A stretch of DNA of 45,957 nt, from the NCBI GenBank assembly GCA_002339725.1, contig DDKN01000087.1:1-45957 (forward strand), given 5' to 3'. The DNA is from Thiobacillus sp. UBA2597. Lineage in GTDB: Bacteria; Pseudomonadota; Gammaproteobacteria; Burkholderiales; Thiobacillaceae. Under the pieces are notes generated by a model. That model was not told where the DNA came from. It ran no database searches and worked only from the letters and a program-made list of their open reading frames with translations. The translations under genes were made by a program, and so were the position numbers. This document shows positions 14,650 to 23,551 of this stretch, piece after piece (positions within the stretch are counted from its first letter, which is position 1; each line of letters opens with the position of its first letter).

Positions 14650-14690
14650 TCTGCGCTTTCCATTCCACCTCTCTTTTCGGGAACCCCACC

Positions 14691-15200
14691 ATGGTCAAAC
14701 TGCACACCAATTTCGGCACCATCAGCCTTGAACTCGACCCCGCCAAGGCGCCGGACACCGTCGCCAACTTCCTGCAATACGTGCGCGACGGTTTTTACGA
14801 CAACACCATCTTCCATCGCGTGATCGACGGCTTCATGATCCAGGGCGGCGGCTTCACCCCCGACATGGAGCAGAAGGAAACCCGCGCCCCGATCCAGAAC
14901 GAGGCCCACAACGGCCTGAAGAATGCGGCCTACACCATCGCCATGGCCCGCACCCCCAACCCCCACTCGGCCACCGCCCAGTTCTTCATCAACGTCAGCG
15001 ACAACGGCTTCCTCGACTTCACCGAGCCCTCGCCGCGCGGCTATGGCTATTGCGTGTTCGGGCGGGTGGTGGAGGGGCGCGATGTGGTCGACCGGATCAA
15101 GAAGGTGCCCACCGGCAGCCGTGCCGGCCATCAGGACGTGCCGGTCGAGCCGGTGATCATCGAGCGCGCCGAGCTGATCGAAGACGCCCCGGCCAGCTGA
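14691..15200 (+). CDS. ppiB: Cyclophilin-type peptidyl-prolyl isomerase
   Basis: 169 residues, a minimal cytoplasmic cyclophilin without signal peptide. It begins MVKLHTNFGTISLELDPAKA; the active-site stretch is FHRVIDGFMIQGGGF (catalytic Arg in F-H-R), followed by SATAQFFINVSDNGFLDF and GYCVFGRVVEG. It speeds proline isomerisation during protein folding. Located 41 bp after the transpeptidase and 13 bp before lpxH, probably in the same transcription unit. The gene order ppiB-lpxH is common in beta- and gammaproteobacteria. Confidence 0.95.
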   Translation: MVKLHTNFGTISLELDPAKAPDTVANFLQYVRDGFYDNTIFHRVIDGFMIQGGGFTPDMEQKETRAPIQNEAHNGLKNAAYTIAMARTPNPHSATAQFFINVSDNGFLDFTEPSPRGYGYCVFGRVVEGRDVVDRIKKVPTGSRAGHQDVPVEPVIIERAELIEDAPAS

Positions 15201-15213
15201 AACCCGCGGCGCC

Positions 15214-15948
15214 ATGCCGGCCACCGGCCACAGCCTGTTCATCGCCGACCTGCACCTCAGTCCCGAACTGCCGCAGGCCGTGGCCCTGTTCCAGCATTTT
15301 TTGCAGGAAACCGCACCCCAGGCCCAGGCACTCTATATCCTGGGCGACTTCTTCGAGGCCTGGATCGGCGACGATGACCTCGCCCTGCCCTTCCCTGCCG
15401 CGATCGCGGCCGGGCTCAGGCAACTCACTCAGCGCGGCGTGCGGCTCTACCTCATGCATGGCAACCGCGACTTTCTGCTGGGTGAGGGCTTCTGCCAGGC
15501 CAGCGGGGCGACGCTGCTGGCCGACCCCAGCCTGATCGACCTTTACGGCACCCCCACCCTGCTCGCCCATGGCGATGCCTTGTGCACCGACGATGTGACC
15601 TACCAGGCCTTTCGCCGTCAGGTGCGGGAGCCGGCCTGGCAGGCCGGGTTTCTGGCCAAGCCGCTGGCTGAGCGGCGCGACATGGCCCGCCAACTGCGGG
15701 CGCAAAGCGAGCGGGAAAAGGCGGCCAAGGCAATGGCGATCATGGACGTGAACCCGGCGGCGGTCGCCGCCGCTTTGCGCGAGCACGGCTATCCGCGCCT
15801 GATCCACGGCCACACCCATCGACCGGCCCGGCATGTGCATGAAATCGACGGTCACGCGTGCGAGCGCTGGGTCCTGCCGGATTGGTATGAGGGCGGCGGC
15901 TATCTACGCTGTGACGCCGAGGGCTGCAAGGCCTTCAGCCTGGCGTAA
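15214..15948 (+). CDS. lpxH: UDP-2,3-diacylglucosamine diphosphatase
   Basis: 244 residues with the calcineurin-type metal-binding motifs of LpxH in order: FIADLHLS (D-x-H), LGDFFEAWIGDDD, HGNRDFLLG (G-N-R-D), LLAHGDALCTDD and HGHTHRPA. The enzyme removes UMP from UDP-2,3-diacylglucosamine to give lipid X in lipid A synthesis, at the inner face of the cytoplasmic membrane. The start MPATGHSLFIADLHLS fits the family. It is the last gene of the plus-strand cluster and converges on the secreted hypothetical gene at 15970 with only 21 bp between stops and no clear terminator. Confidence 0.95.
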   Translation: MPATGHSLFIADLHLSPELPQAVALFQHFLQETAPQAQALYILGDFFEAWIGDDDLALPFPAAIAAGLRQLTQRGVRLYLMHGNRDFLLGEGFCQASGATLLADPSLIDLYGTPTLLAHGDALCTDDVTYQAFRRQVREPAWQAGFLAKPLAERRDMARQLRAQSEREKAAKAMAIMDVNPAAVAAALREHGYPRLIHGHTHRPARHVHEIDGHACERWVLPDWYEGGGYLRCDAEGCKAFSLA

Positions 15949-15969
15949 TGGCGTGACCCTGGCTGACGA

Positions 15970-16626
15970 TCAACGCGGCGCCGGCAATCTGAAGCGCTGA
16001 TACTTTCCCGGCAGCGCGAACAACGCGTCGGTTACCTCGCGCTCGGCGTGGCTGCGGTAAATGCGGCTGCGGCCATCGCCATATTGCAGTGACAGCGGCA
16101 GGCCATAGTCGTACTCGATGCCGGCACGCACGACGTCGAGCGCGAGGAAACATGGATCGCGCAGCTCCGCCGGCGTGGCCTTCCAGGCCGCGGCCTGGCT
16201 GGCCGCCAGGGCCCGGCGCAGCTTGCCGAGCAGGCGGCTCGCCTCGGGCAGCAGGCCCGGCACCGCCCGAATCTCCACACATTGCCTGTCGTTCAGCCGA
16301 ACCTGGACATGTTGCTCGGCACCCGCGGCCTGCCTGCTCAGCGTCAGCTGCCAGCCTTGCGGCAGGCTGAGCCGGGCCTTGCCGGCCGGGATCTCGATGA
16401 TGCGCTCGACCTCGTGGCTCACCACATAAAGCCGCTGCGTGCGTTGGTCGTAGAGGCTGTAGTTGTCAGTGTCCTGCCCGTAGTCCAGCCGCAGCTTGTC
16501 GCCCAGGATCAGCACCCGGCTGAGGTAGGGGGCCTCGCCCGGCTCGGTGTCCTCGAACCGGATCTCGGTCGCCTGCCGGGCGAAGGCCAGTCCCGGCAGC
16601 AACAACAGCAACCAGGGCAATCTCAC
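15970..16626 (-). CDS. Hypothetical secreted protein
   Basis: About 218 residues, not recognised. It starts with GTG that overlaps the metZ stop (GTGA), giving VRLPWLLLLLPGLAFARQ, a clear signal peptide. The mature part begins with beta-rich, charged sequence containing VLILGDKLRLDYGQDTDNYS and LYVVSHEVERIIEI, reminiscent of periplasmic proteins that report on bound ligand or lipoprotein carriers. It ends LPGKYQRFRLPAPR. A pair of cysteines (RQCVEI and DPCFLA) could form a disulfide. Translational coupling to metZ places it at the end of the purF-metZ end of the 22-kb minus block. Its function is unknown. Confidence 0.7.
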   Translation of the reverse strand: MRLPWLLLLLPGLAFARQATEIRFEDTEPGEAPYLSRVLILGDKLRLDYGQDTDNYSLYDQRTQRLYVVSHEVERIIEIPAGKARLSLPQGWQLTLSRQAAGAEQHVQVRLNDRQCVEIRAVPGLLPEASRLLGKLRRALAASQAAAWKATPAELRDPCFLALDVVRAGIEYDYGLPLSLQYGDGRSRIYRSHAEREVTDALFALPGKYQRFRLPAPR

Positions 16627-17798
16627 AGGCGATCCAGCCCGCGTGCAAGGTCGGCCTTGAGGTCGCTCACCGCCTCCAGGCCGACCGCGATGCGGATCAG
16701 GCCGTCGCCGATGCCGGCGGCGGCACGCTGCTCCGGTGTCATCCGGCTGTGCGTGGTGCTGGCCGGGTGGGTGATGGTGGTCTTGGCATCGCCCAGGTTG
16801 GCCGTGATCGACATGAGCCGGGTCGAATCGATCACCTGCCAGGCACCCTCCTTGCCGCCGACCACCTCGAAGGCGACGATGCCGCCGCCGGTTTTCTGCT
16901 GTTTCATCGCCAGCGCATGCTGCGGGTGCGACGGCAGGCCCGGATACAACACGCGGGAGACCTTGGGGTGCGCCTCCAGCCAGCTCGCCAGTTCCAGGGC
17001 ATGGCGCGAATGGGCGTCCATGCGCAGGTTCAGGGTCTCCAGGCCCTTGAGCAGCACCCAGGCGTTGAAGGCGGACAAGGTGGGGCCGGCCGTGCGCAGG
17101 AAGGTGTAGACGCCTTCCATCAGTTCCTTTTTGCCCAGCACCGCGCCGCCCAGCACCCGACCCTGGCCGTCGAGATACTTGGTGGCCGAATGGATGATGA
17201 TGTCGGCGCCCAGCTTCAGGGGCTGCTGCAGGGCGGGTGAGCAGAAGCAGTTGTCCACCGCGAGCCAGGCACCGGATTCGTGGGCGATCCGGGCCAGGGC
17301 GGCGATGTCGCTCACCTCGGTCAGCGGGTTGGACGGCGACTCGACGAAGAACAGCCGGGTGTTCGGTTGGACCGCACGGCGCCATTCCTCGGGATCGGTC
17401 GGCGAGACGTAGCTGGTCTCGATGCCGAAGCGGCCGAGGATGTTGGAGAACAGCTGCACGGTGGAACCGAAGATGGAGCGCGAGGCGACGATGTGCTCGC
17501 CCGCCCGCATCAGGCCCATGACGCTGCCGAGGATGGCGGCCATGCCGGAGGCGAAGGCGACGCAGCGCTCGGCGCCTTCGAGCGCGGCCAGACGCTGCTC
17601 GAACATGGTGACCGTGGGGTTGGTGAAGCGGGCATAGATGTTGCCCGGCTCGGCCCCGGAGAAGCGCGCCGCCGCCTGGGCCGCGCTCTCGAACACGAAG
17701 CTGGAGGTCAGGAACATCGCCTCGGAGTGTTCGTTGAACTGGCTGCGCACGGTGCCGGCCCGCACGGCCAGCGTTTCAAGTTCGTAATCGTCGCTCAT
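16623..17798 (-). CDS. metZ: O-succinylhomoserine sulfhydrylase
   Basis: 391 residues, a Cys/Met-metabolism PLP enzyme. The N-terminus reads LETLAVRAGTVRSQFNEHSE; the catalytic region has FASGMAAILGSVM, then FVESPSNPLTEV and HSATKYLDGQGRVLGG with the PLP-binding Lys. The opening and length fit MetZ, which makes homocysteine from O-succinylhomoserine and sulfide, rather than MetB or MetC; this choice is from family knowledge. It lies after purF, a conserved betaproteobacterial neighbour, but a strong hairpin separates them. Its stop overlaps the GTG start of the next gene. Confidence 0.9.
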   Translation of the reverse strand: MSDDYELETLAVRAGTVRSQFNEHSEAMFLTSSFVFESAAQAAARFSGAEPGNIYARFTNPTVTMFEQRLAALEGAERCVAFASGMAAILGSVMGLMRAGEHIVASRSIFGSTVQLFSNILGRFGIETSYVSPTDPEEWRRAVQPNTRLFFVESPSNPLTEVSDIAALARIAHESGAWLAVDNCFCSPALQQPLKLGADIIIHSATKYLDGQGRVLGGAVLGKKELMEGVYTFLRTAGPTLSAFNAWVLLKGLETLNLRMDAHSRHALELASWLEAHPKVSRVLYPGLPSHPQHALAMKQQKTGGGIVAFEVVGGKEGAWQVIDSTRLMSITANLGDAKTTITHPASTTHSRMTPEQRAAAGIGDGLIRIAVGLEAVSDLKADLARGLDRL

Positions 17799-17816
17799 GG
17801 CAATCCCCGAAAACCA

Positions 17817-17854
17817 AAAACCCGTTTTGCGCTTGCGCTGCCAAAACGGGTTTT
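17817..17854 (-). terminator. Terminator between purF and metZ
   Basis: AAAACCCGTTTTG (17817-17829) and CAAAACGGGTTTT (17842-17854) form a perfect 13-bp stem around a 12-base loop. On the minus strand the stem is followed by TTTTTGGTTTT. It lies about 95 bp after the purF stop and 19 bp before metZ, so it should end the purF transcript and isolate metZ. The A and T tails on both sides make it look bidirectional. Confidence 0.7.
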
Positions 17855-17948
17855 CCCACGCTTTAGCGGCATTTGTAACGCGCCCGCAAGCTGTTGCTCA
17901 AATCGGCGCTCAGCCCAAACTACTCCGGCTCCAAGGCTGTGTCAACGC

Positions 17949-19466
17949 TCAGGCGGCATTCAGGTTCAGGTGCATCTGCCGGGTCGGCGGCGAAGCGACC
18001 GTCGGCGTCACCCCGCTGCGCTGGGCCTCCAGCCGCGCCAGGTACTCTTCGGTGATATCGCCCGTGACGTAGTTGCCGTCGAAGCAGGAGGCATCGAACT
18101 GGGTGATCTTGGGATTGAGCTGCTGCACGGCGGCGATCAGATCGGGCAGGTCCTGGTAGATCACGGCATCGGCCCCGATCTCGCGCGCGATCTCCTCATC
18201 GCTGCGGCCAGTGGCGAGCAGTTCGGCCCGGGTCGGCATGTCGATACCATAGACGTTGGGGAAGCGCACCGGCGGACTGGCCGAGGCGAAGTAGACCGCC
18301 TTGGCACCGGCATCGCGCGCCATCTGGATGATCTCGCGGCTGGTGGTGCCGCGCACGATGGAATCGTCCACCAACAGGACATTCTTGCCCTTGAACTCCA
18401 TGGCCATGGCGTTGAGCTTCTGGCGCACCGACTTCTTGCGCACGCTTTGGCCGGGCATGATGAAGGTGCGCCCGATATAGCGGTTCTTGATAAAGCCTTC
18501 CCGGTAGTCGATGCCCAAACGGTTGGCCAGCTGGAGAGCGCTGGGCCGACTGGTGTCGGGGATCGGAATCACCACATCGATGTCGAGGTGGCTGAACTGG
18601 CGCTTGATCTTCTCGGCCAGGCGCTCGCCCATGCGCAGCCGGCTTTCGTAGACCGAGATGCCGTCGATCACCGAATCGGGCCGGGCGAAATAGACGTACT
18701 CGAAGATACAGGGGGTGAAGTGAGGCTGCTCAATGCATCTGCACTGGCTGAACTGCCCATCCAGGGTGATCAGGATGGCCTCGCCCGGCTCGACATCGCG
18801 CACCACGCTGAAGCCCAAGGCGTCGAGGGCGACACTCTCGGAGGCGACCAGCCACTCGGTCCCGGCTTCGGTCTCCTGCTTGCCGAAGATCAGCGGCCGG
18901 ATGCCGTGCGGGTCGCGGAAGGCCAAAAGGCCGAAGCCGGCGATCATGGCGACCACGGCATAGGCACCGCGGCAACGCCGATGGACATTCGACACGGCAG
19001 CAAACACCGCCTCCGCCGAGAGCCGGTGATCCTTGACCGCCGCGTTCAGTTCATGCGCCAGGACGTTGAGCAGCACCTCGGAATCGGAGCCGGTATTGAC
19101 GTGGCGCAGATCCTGCCGGAACAGCTCTTCCTGCAACTGTTCGGTGTTGGTCAGATTGCCGTTGTGGCCGAGCACGATGCCGAACGGCGAATTGACATAA
19201 AACGGTTGCGACTCGGCCGAGCTGTTGGCGCTGCCCGCGGTCGGATAGCGCACATGGGCGATGCCGGCATTGCCGATCAGGTTGCGCATGTCCCGGGTGC
19301 GGAAGACATCGCGCACCATGCCGCTGTTCTTGTGCATGTGAAACATGTTGCCGTCGACGGTGACGATGCCGGCCGCATCCTGGCCGCGGTGCTGGAGCAA
19401 CTGCAAGCCGTCGTACAGCAACTGGTTTACGGGTTGGTGGGACACGACCCCGATGATCCCGCACAT
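17949..19466 (-). CDS. purF: Amidophosphoribosyltransferase
   Basis: 505 residues. It opens MCGIIGVVSHQPVNQLLYDG; Cys2 is the glutaminase nucleophile exposed after Met removal. GIAHVRYPTAGS and LGHNGNLTN are glutamine-site motifs. The PRPP site is VLLVDDSIVRGTTSREI near residues 365-381. The enzyme makes phosphoribosylamine from PRPP and glutamine, the first step of purine synthesis. It follows cvpA by 9 bp; cvpA-purF is an old, widely conserved pair. Confidence 0.97.
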   Translation of the reverse strand: MCGIIGVVSHQPVNQLLYDGLQLLQHRGQDAAGIVTVDGNMFHMHKNSGMVRDVFRTRDMRNLIGNAGIAHVRYPTAGSANSSAESQPFYVNSPFGIVLGHNGNLTNTEQLQEELFRQDLRHVNTGSDSEVLLNVLAHELNAAVKDHRLSAEAVFAAVSNVHRRCRGAYAVVAMIAGFGLLAFRDPHGIRPLIFGKQETEAGTEWLVASESVALDALGFSVVRDVEPGEAILITLDGQFSQCRCIEQPHFTPCIFEYVYFARPDSVIDGISVYESRLRMGERLAEKIKRQFSHLDIDVVIPIPDTSRPSALQLANRLGIDYREGFIKNRYIGRTFIMPGQSVRKKSVRQKLNAMAMEFKGKNVLLVDDSIVRGTTSREIIQMARDAGAKAVYFASASPPVRFPNVYGIDMPTRAELLATGRSDEEIAREIGADAVIYQDLPDLIAAVQQLNPKITQFDASCFDGNYVTGDITEEYLARLEAQRSGVTPTVASPPTRQMHLNLNAA

Positions 19467-19475
19467 GGCAAACTC

Positions 19476-19964
19476 CTACTGGAACTGAATCAGCACCGCC
19501 AACTCCTGCGGCAACCACGGTTTCAAAGACAGCACGGCCGACTCCAGCCAGGTGTGGCTCCAGGACGCCTGCCAGGCCTGGGTCTTGGGCAGGGCGCTCA
19601 AACCCGCCACCACGCTCAGCACGAGCAGAATCAGCACGGCACGCAGCGCGCCGAAGGCCGCGCCCACCATTTTGTCGTAGGCGCCCAGCCCGGCCAGGTT
19701 GACCATGCCGCGCATGAGCAGCGCGAGCAGGCTGGCCGCCAGCAGCACGGTCACGAAGATCAGCACCAGCGCCGCGCCATAGCGCAGGCTGGCATCCTCG
19801 ATGCCCGGCAACCAGGCGCCGACCTCGGGTGCAAAGCTGCGCGCGCCATAAAAGGCCAGAAGCCAGCCCGCCAGCGACATCGCCTCGCGCACAAAGCCGC
19901 GCATCAGGCCCATGACACAAGACAAGGCGACGATCGCCAGGGCGATCAGGTCGATTACCGTCAT
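19476..19964 (-). CDS. cvpA: CvpA family membrane protein
   Basis: 162 residues with four hydrophobic segments. It begins MTVIDLIALAIVALSCVMG and contains the CvpA pattern GFVREAMSLAGWLLAFYGAR and later GLGAYDKMVGAAFGALRAVL. CvpA is needed for colicin V export in E. coli and for envelope stress tolerance; its exact role is not known. Overlaps the SPOR-protein stop by 4 bp and precedes purF by 9 bp. Confidence 0.93.
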   Translation of the reverse strand: MTVIDLIALAIVALSCVMGLMRGFVREAMSLAGWLLAFYGARSFAPEVGAWLPGIEDASLRYGAALVLIFVTVLLAASLLALLMRGMVNLAGLGAYDKMVGAAFGALRAVLILLVLSVVAGLSALPKTQAWQASWSHTWLESAVLSLKPWLPQELAVLIQFQ

Positions 19965-20584
19965 GGCGCAACCAAAACCGGGGTGAAGCCTTTCGCCTTC
20001 AGTTTAGTCTGCACCTCCTGCGCCTGCTGCCTGTCGGCATAAGGCCCCAGCCGCACCCGGCTCTGACCCGAGCTATTGACGATCTTGGCCTTGAACCCTT
20101 CCCTGCCCAGCTTTTCCACCAGCTGCCTGGCGTTCTGTTCATTGGCGAAGACGCCAAGCTGCACGTAATAGCCCGCCTTGCCCGCCGGCTTGGCCTCATC
20201 CTGCCGGGCCTCGTCCCGCCGGGTCGGCTTGCTCTCGGTCTTGGCCGGTTCCGGTTTGCTTGCCGCAGCGGGCGCCGCTGGCGCAGGCGGCTCCGTTGGG
20301 GCTGCCTGCGCCGGCTCGACCGGGGGTGTCGCGGGGGACGGGGGTGGCACGCTCGGCTCGCCGGCCGGGAGCGGCGCGACCGCTGGCTCGACCGTTGGCT
20401 CGAACGGCGTGTCCTGACCGGGAATGCGGATATCGACCTCGTTGCCAAGCGGCTTGGGCTCGGGTTCGAACAGCATGGGCAGGACCAGGATGGTGATCAG
20501 GGCGAGGGCGACGGCCCCGATCAGGCGCCGGCGGGCGCGACGGCGCAGCTCGAGTTCTTCGGGGGACGGGGGACTGGAACTCAT
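19961..20584 (-). CDS. SPOR-domain protein (DedD-like)
   Basis: 207 residues. A short charged N-terminus (RRRARRRLIG) precedes one membrane segment (AVALALITILVLPMLF, about 23-39), then a Pro/Ala/Glu-rich periplasmic linker of about 80 residues. The SPOR domain covers the last 75 residues (GYYVQLGVFANEQNARQLVE to RVRLGPYADRQQAQ). SPOR domains bind denuded septal peptidoglycan, and DedD acts in cell division. The start overlaps the folC stop. The position between folC and cvpA is that of dedD in E. coli, which supports the call. Confidence 0.9.
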   Translation of the reverse strand: MSSSPPSPEELELRRRARRRLIGAVALALITILVLPMLFEPEPKPLGNEVDIRIPGQDTPFEPTVEPAVAPLPAGEPSVPPPSPATPPVEPAQAAPTEPPAPAAPAAASKPEPAKTESKPTRRDEARQDEAKPAGKAGYYVQLGVFANEQNARQLVEKLGREGFKAKIVNSSGQSRVRLGPYADRQQAQEVQTKLKAKGFTPVLVAP

Positions 20585-21849
20585 CAGCGCAAATCCTCGG
20601 GCAGGGCCATGATCTCGGCAACGGTGTAGAAGGAACCGAAGGCGACAATTGTATCAGCCGGCCCCGCTGCTTCACAGGCGGCGCGCCAGGCGGCGGCGGG
20701 ATCGGCATGCTGCGTGTAGGCAAGTCCCGCCGCCTGCAGCACCCGACCCAGGGTGTCGGCGTCGGCGCCGCGCGGCACGGCCAGCCCGGCGATGTGCCAA
20801 TGCCCGATCACCTCGCGCAATTCGTCCACCACCGCGGCGATGTCCTTGTCGGCGAGCATGGCGCATACGCCATGCACCCTGCCCGGCTCGGGCAGATCCC
20901 TCAGGTTGGCGGCCAGGCTGCGGGCGGACTGGGGATTGTGCGCGACATCGAGCAGGCGCCGCGGCCGTGCGCCGATCTGCTGAAAACGGCCGGGCTGCCG
21001 GGCCTGGGCCAGGCCCTGACGCATGGCCGCAACGTCGACCGGCAGACGCTCGTGCAGGCAGGTCAGGGCCGCGATGGCCGCCGCGGCATTGTCGAACTGG
21101 TGCCTGCCCGGCATGGCCGGAAACGGCAACGCCGGGTAGTGGGTCTCGCCAACCCGGCAGCGCCAATGCTCGGCATTTCGCTCGTGCTCAATCTCGTGCC
21201 CCAGGCGCAGGAGGGGCACTCCCAGACGCGCGGCATGATTGAGCAGGCGTTGCGGCGGGTTCGGGTCGCCGCACACGGCGGGCCGGCCGGAGCGCAGGAT
21301 GCCGGCCTTCTCGAAGCCGATGCTTTCGCGGTCGGGCCCCAGATACGCCTGATGATCCAGATCGATGGCCGTGATCACGGCGCAGTCGGCATCCCAGAGA
21401 TTGACCGCATCGAGCCGGCCGCCCATGCCCACCTCCAGCACCATGACCTCGACCTTTTTCTGCTGGAACAGCCAGACCGCGGCCAGGGTACCCTGCTCGA
21501 AATAGGTCAGCGAGGTGTCCTTGCGCGCCTGCTCCACGGCCTTGAAGGCCGCCACCAGGTCAATGTCAGCGGCCGGCTGCCGGTCGATGCGCACGCGCTC
21601 GTTGTAGCGCAAGAGATGGGGCGAGGTGTAGCAGCCAACCCGGTAGCCGGCCGCGCTCAACATGGCCTCGAGATAGGCGCAGACCGAGCCTTTGCCATTG
21701 GTGCCGGCGACGCTGATGACCGGGCAGCCCGGCACAAGACCCAGGCGGGCCCGCACCGCCTCGGCGCGCTCGAGTCCAAGATCGATGGTTTTGGGGTGGC
21801 GGGTTTCGAGCAGCGCCAACCACTCGGGCAGCGTATTGGGCAGGCTCAA
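20584..21849 (-). CDS. folC: Dihydrofolate/folylpolyglutamate synthase
   Basis: 421 residues. The nucleotide-binding loop is ISVAGTNGKGSVCAYLEAML near residues 44-63, followed by YTSPHLLRYNERVRI; VLEVGMGGRLDAVN (about 133-146) and LDHQAYLG are further Mur-ligase-type motifs, and DVAHNPQSA lies in the C-terminal domain. The enzyme adds glutamate to dihydropteroate and folates. It follows accD by 15 bp. The accD-folC-dedD-cvpA-purF order is conserved across proteobacteria. Confidence 0.95.
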   Translation of the reverse strand: MSLPNTLPEWLALLETRHPKTIDLGLERAEAVRARLGLVPGCPVISVAGTNGKGSVCAYLEAMLSAAGYRVGCYTSPHLLRYNERVRIDRQPAADIDLVAAFKAVEQARKDTSLTYFEQGTLAAVWLFQQKKVEVMVLEVGMGGRLDAVNLWDADCAVITAIDLDHQAYLGPDRESIGFEKAGILRSGRPAVCGDPNPPQRLLNHAARLGVPLLRLGHEIEHERNAEHWRCRVGETHYPALPFPAMPGRHQFDNAAAAIAALTCLHERLPVDVAAMRQGLAQARQPGRFQQIGARPRRLLDVAHNPQSARSLAANLRDLPEPGRVHGVCAMLADKDIAAVVDELREVIGHWHIAGLAVPRGADADTLGRVLQAAGLAYTQHADPAAAWRAACEAAGPADTIVAFGSFYTVAEIMALPEDLR

Positions 21850-21864
21850 GGGGGGCGGTTCGGA

Positions 21865-22734
21865 TCAGCTGATCTTGGGCGCCGGTTTTCGCAGCATCGC
21901 CGTGCACAGCCGAACGATGGTCTTGCGCAACTCGCGACGATCGACGATGAGGTCGATGGCCCCGTGCTCGAGCAGGAACTCGGCGCGCTGAAAGCCTTCC
22001 GGCAGTTTTTCGCGCACGGTCTGCTCGATCACGCGCGGGCCGGCAAACCCGATCAGGGCATTGGGCTCGGCGATGATGACGTCGCCTAGGGTGGCAAAAC
22101 TGGCGGAAACCCCGCCCATGGTGGGATCGGTCAGCACCGAAATGAACGGCAGGCGATGGGCGGAGAGCTGGGTCAGCGCCGCGCTGGTCTTGGCCATCTG
22201 CATCAGCGAGAGCAAGCCCTCCTGCATGCGGGCGCCGCCGCTGGCCGAGAAACAGACGAAGGGCCGCTTGCCCTTGATCGCGGCATCCACCCCGCGCACG
22301 AAGCGCTCGCCCACCACCGAGCCCATGGAACCGCCCATGAAGCGAAACTCGAAGGCCGCCGCCACCATGGGCAAGTTCTCGACCTTGCCCTCCATCACCA
22401 CCAGGGCATCGGTTTCCTTGGTCTCCTTGGTCGCCTCTTCCAGGCGGTCGGCGTATTTCTTGCTGTCCTTGAACTTGAGGGTGTCGACCGGCAACACGTT
22501 GCCGGCGATCTCGCTGCCGGTATCCTCGTCGAAGAACAGGGCCAGGCGCTGGCGCGCGCCAATCCGGTTGTGATGGCCGCACTTGGGGCAGACCTGCATA
22601 TTGTTGTCGAGATCGGCGGTATAGAGCACCGCCTCGCAACTCGGGCACTTGCTCCACAGGCCCTCGGGCACCACCTTGCGCGATTCGGCACGGCGCTTGA
22701 TCTTGGGCGGGATGATCTTCTGGAACCAGCTCAT
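21865..22734 (-). CDS. accD: Acetyl-CoA carboxylase carboxyltransferase subunit beta
   Basis: 289 residues. The N-terminal zinc finger has two Cys pairs (CPSCEAVLY and CPKCGHH, residues about 28-50). The carboxyltransferase core includes FMGGSMGSVVGERFVR, CFSASGGARMQEG and DPTMGGVSASFA, the last being the oxyanion-hole region. It transfers CO2 from carboxybiotin to acetyl-CoA with AccA to make malonyl-CoA. The start overlaps the trpA stop by 4 bp, a common linkage in betaproteobacteria. Confidence 0.96.
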   Translation of the reverse strand: MSWFQKIIPPKIKRRAESRKVVPEGLWSKCPSCEAVLYTADLDNNMQVCPKCGHHNRIGARQRLALFFDEDTGSEIAGNVLPVDTLKFKDSKKYADRLEEATKETKETDALVVMEGKVENLPMVAAAFEFRFMGGSMGSVVGERFVRGVDAAIKGKRPFVCFSASGGARMQEGLLSLMQMAKTSAALTQLSAHRLPFISVLTDPTMGGVSASFATLGDVIIAEPNALIGFAGPRVIEQTVREKLPEGFQRAEFLLEHGAIDLIVDRRELRKTIVRLCTAMLRKPAPKIS

Positions 22735-23549
22735 GACGGTACCTCGGCTTGTCTCTTGTCCAATGCAGCGCGTACGCTGGCGACGAATTGCTTGACGTTG
22801 TCGCTCACCCGCTCGCGCGGCGACTGTTCGATCTCCTGCACGATGCGGCTGCCAATCACCACGGCGTCGGCCAGTTCAGCCACCCGGGCCGCGGTTTCGG
22901 CATCGCGGATGCCGAAACCGACACCAACCGGCAGATTGCAATGGGCCCGGATGCGCGGCAACTTGGCCGCCACCTCGGCCAGGTCCAGGTGGCCGGCCCC
23001 GGTCACGCCCTTGAGCGAGACGTAATAGACAAAGCCACGTGCCTGGCGGGCGATGGCATCGAGCCGGGACTCCGGCGTCGTGGGCGAAAACAGGAAGATC
23101 GGGTCGAGTTCGTGCTCGGCCAGCCTGGCGGTGAAGGCATCCGCCTCCTCCGGCGGATAGTCCACGGTGAGTACGCCATCGACCCCGGCGGCCCGGGCCT
23201 CGCGGCAGAACAGCTCGTAGCCCATGGCCTCGATCGGGTTGGCATATCCCATCAGCACCACCGGCGTGCCGGCATTGGTCTGGCGAAACCGGGCAACCAT
23301 GGCAATCACATCGCGCAGCCGCACCTTGTGCGCCAGGGCACGCTCGGAACTGCGCTGGATGGTCGGGCCATCGGCCATCGGGTCGGAAAACGGCACACCG
23401 AGTTCAATGATGTCGGCCCCACCTTCAACCAGGGCGTGCATCAGGGGCACGGTCAACCCCGGCTCGGGGTCGCCCGCGGTGATGAAGGGGATCAAGGCCT
23501 TGCGGCCTTGCGCCTTGAGTTCGGCAAACTTCTGGGCTATGCGCGACAT
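22731..23549 (-). CDS. trpA: Tryptophan synthase alpha chain
   Basis: 272 residues starting MSRIAQKFAELKAQGRKALI. Catalytic Glu and Asp lie in IIELGVPFSDPMADGPTIQ (residues about 48-66), with GVDGVLTVDYPPEE and YYVSLKGVTGAG further on, and phosphate-binding GVGFGIRDAETA near 210-221. It cleaves indole-3-glycerol phosphate to indole, which passes to TrpB. A longer frame upstream lacks homology, so the ATG at 23549 was chosen. It begins 2 bp after the trpB stop and overlaps accD by 4 bp. Confidence 0.96.
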   Translation of the reverse strand: MSRIAQKFAELKAQGRKALIPFITAGDPEPGLTVPLMHALVEGGADIIELGVPFSDPMADGPTIQRSSERALAHKVRLRDVIAMVARFRQTNAGTPVVLMGYANPIEAMGYELFCREARAAGVDGVLTVDYPPEEADAFTARLAEHELDPIFLFSPTTPESRLDAIARQARGFVYYVSLKGVTGAGHLDLAEVAAKLPRIRAHCNLPVGVGFGIRDAETAARVAELADAVVIGSRIVQEIEQSPRERVSDNVKQFVASVRAALDKRQAEVPS

Positions 23550-23551
23550 GG

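Noticed and set aside
17799..17948. Possible SAM riboswitch before metZ
   Set aside because: Only the single long hairpin is visible; I cannot see the multi-helix junction of SAM-I or the SAM-II pseudoknot.
17280..20042. A 920-codon plus-strand open frame across metZ, purF and cvpA
   Set aside because: Antisense shadow produced by codon bias; composition is like other shadows and it crosses three well-defined genes and a terminator.
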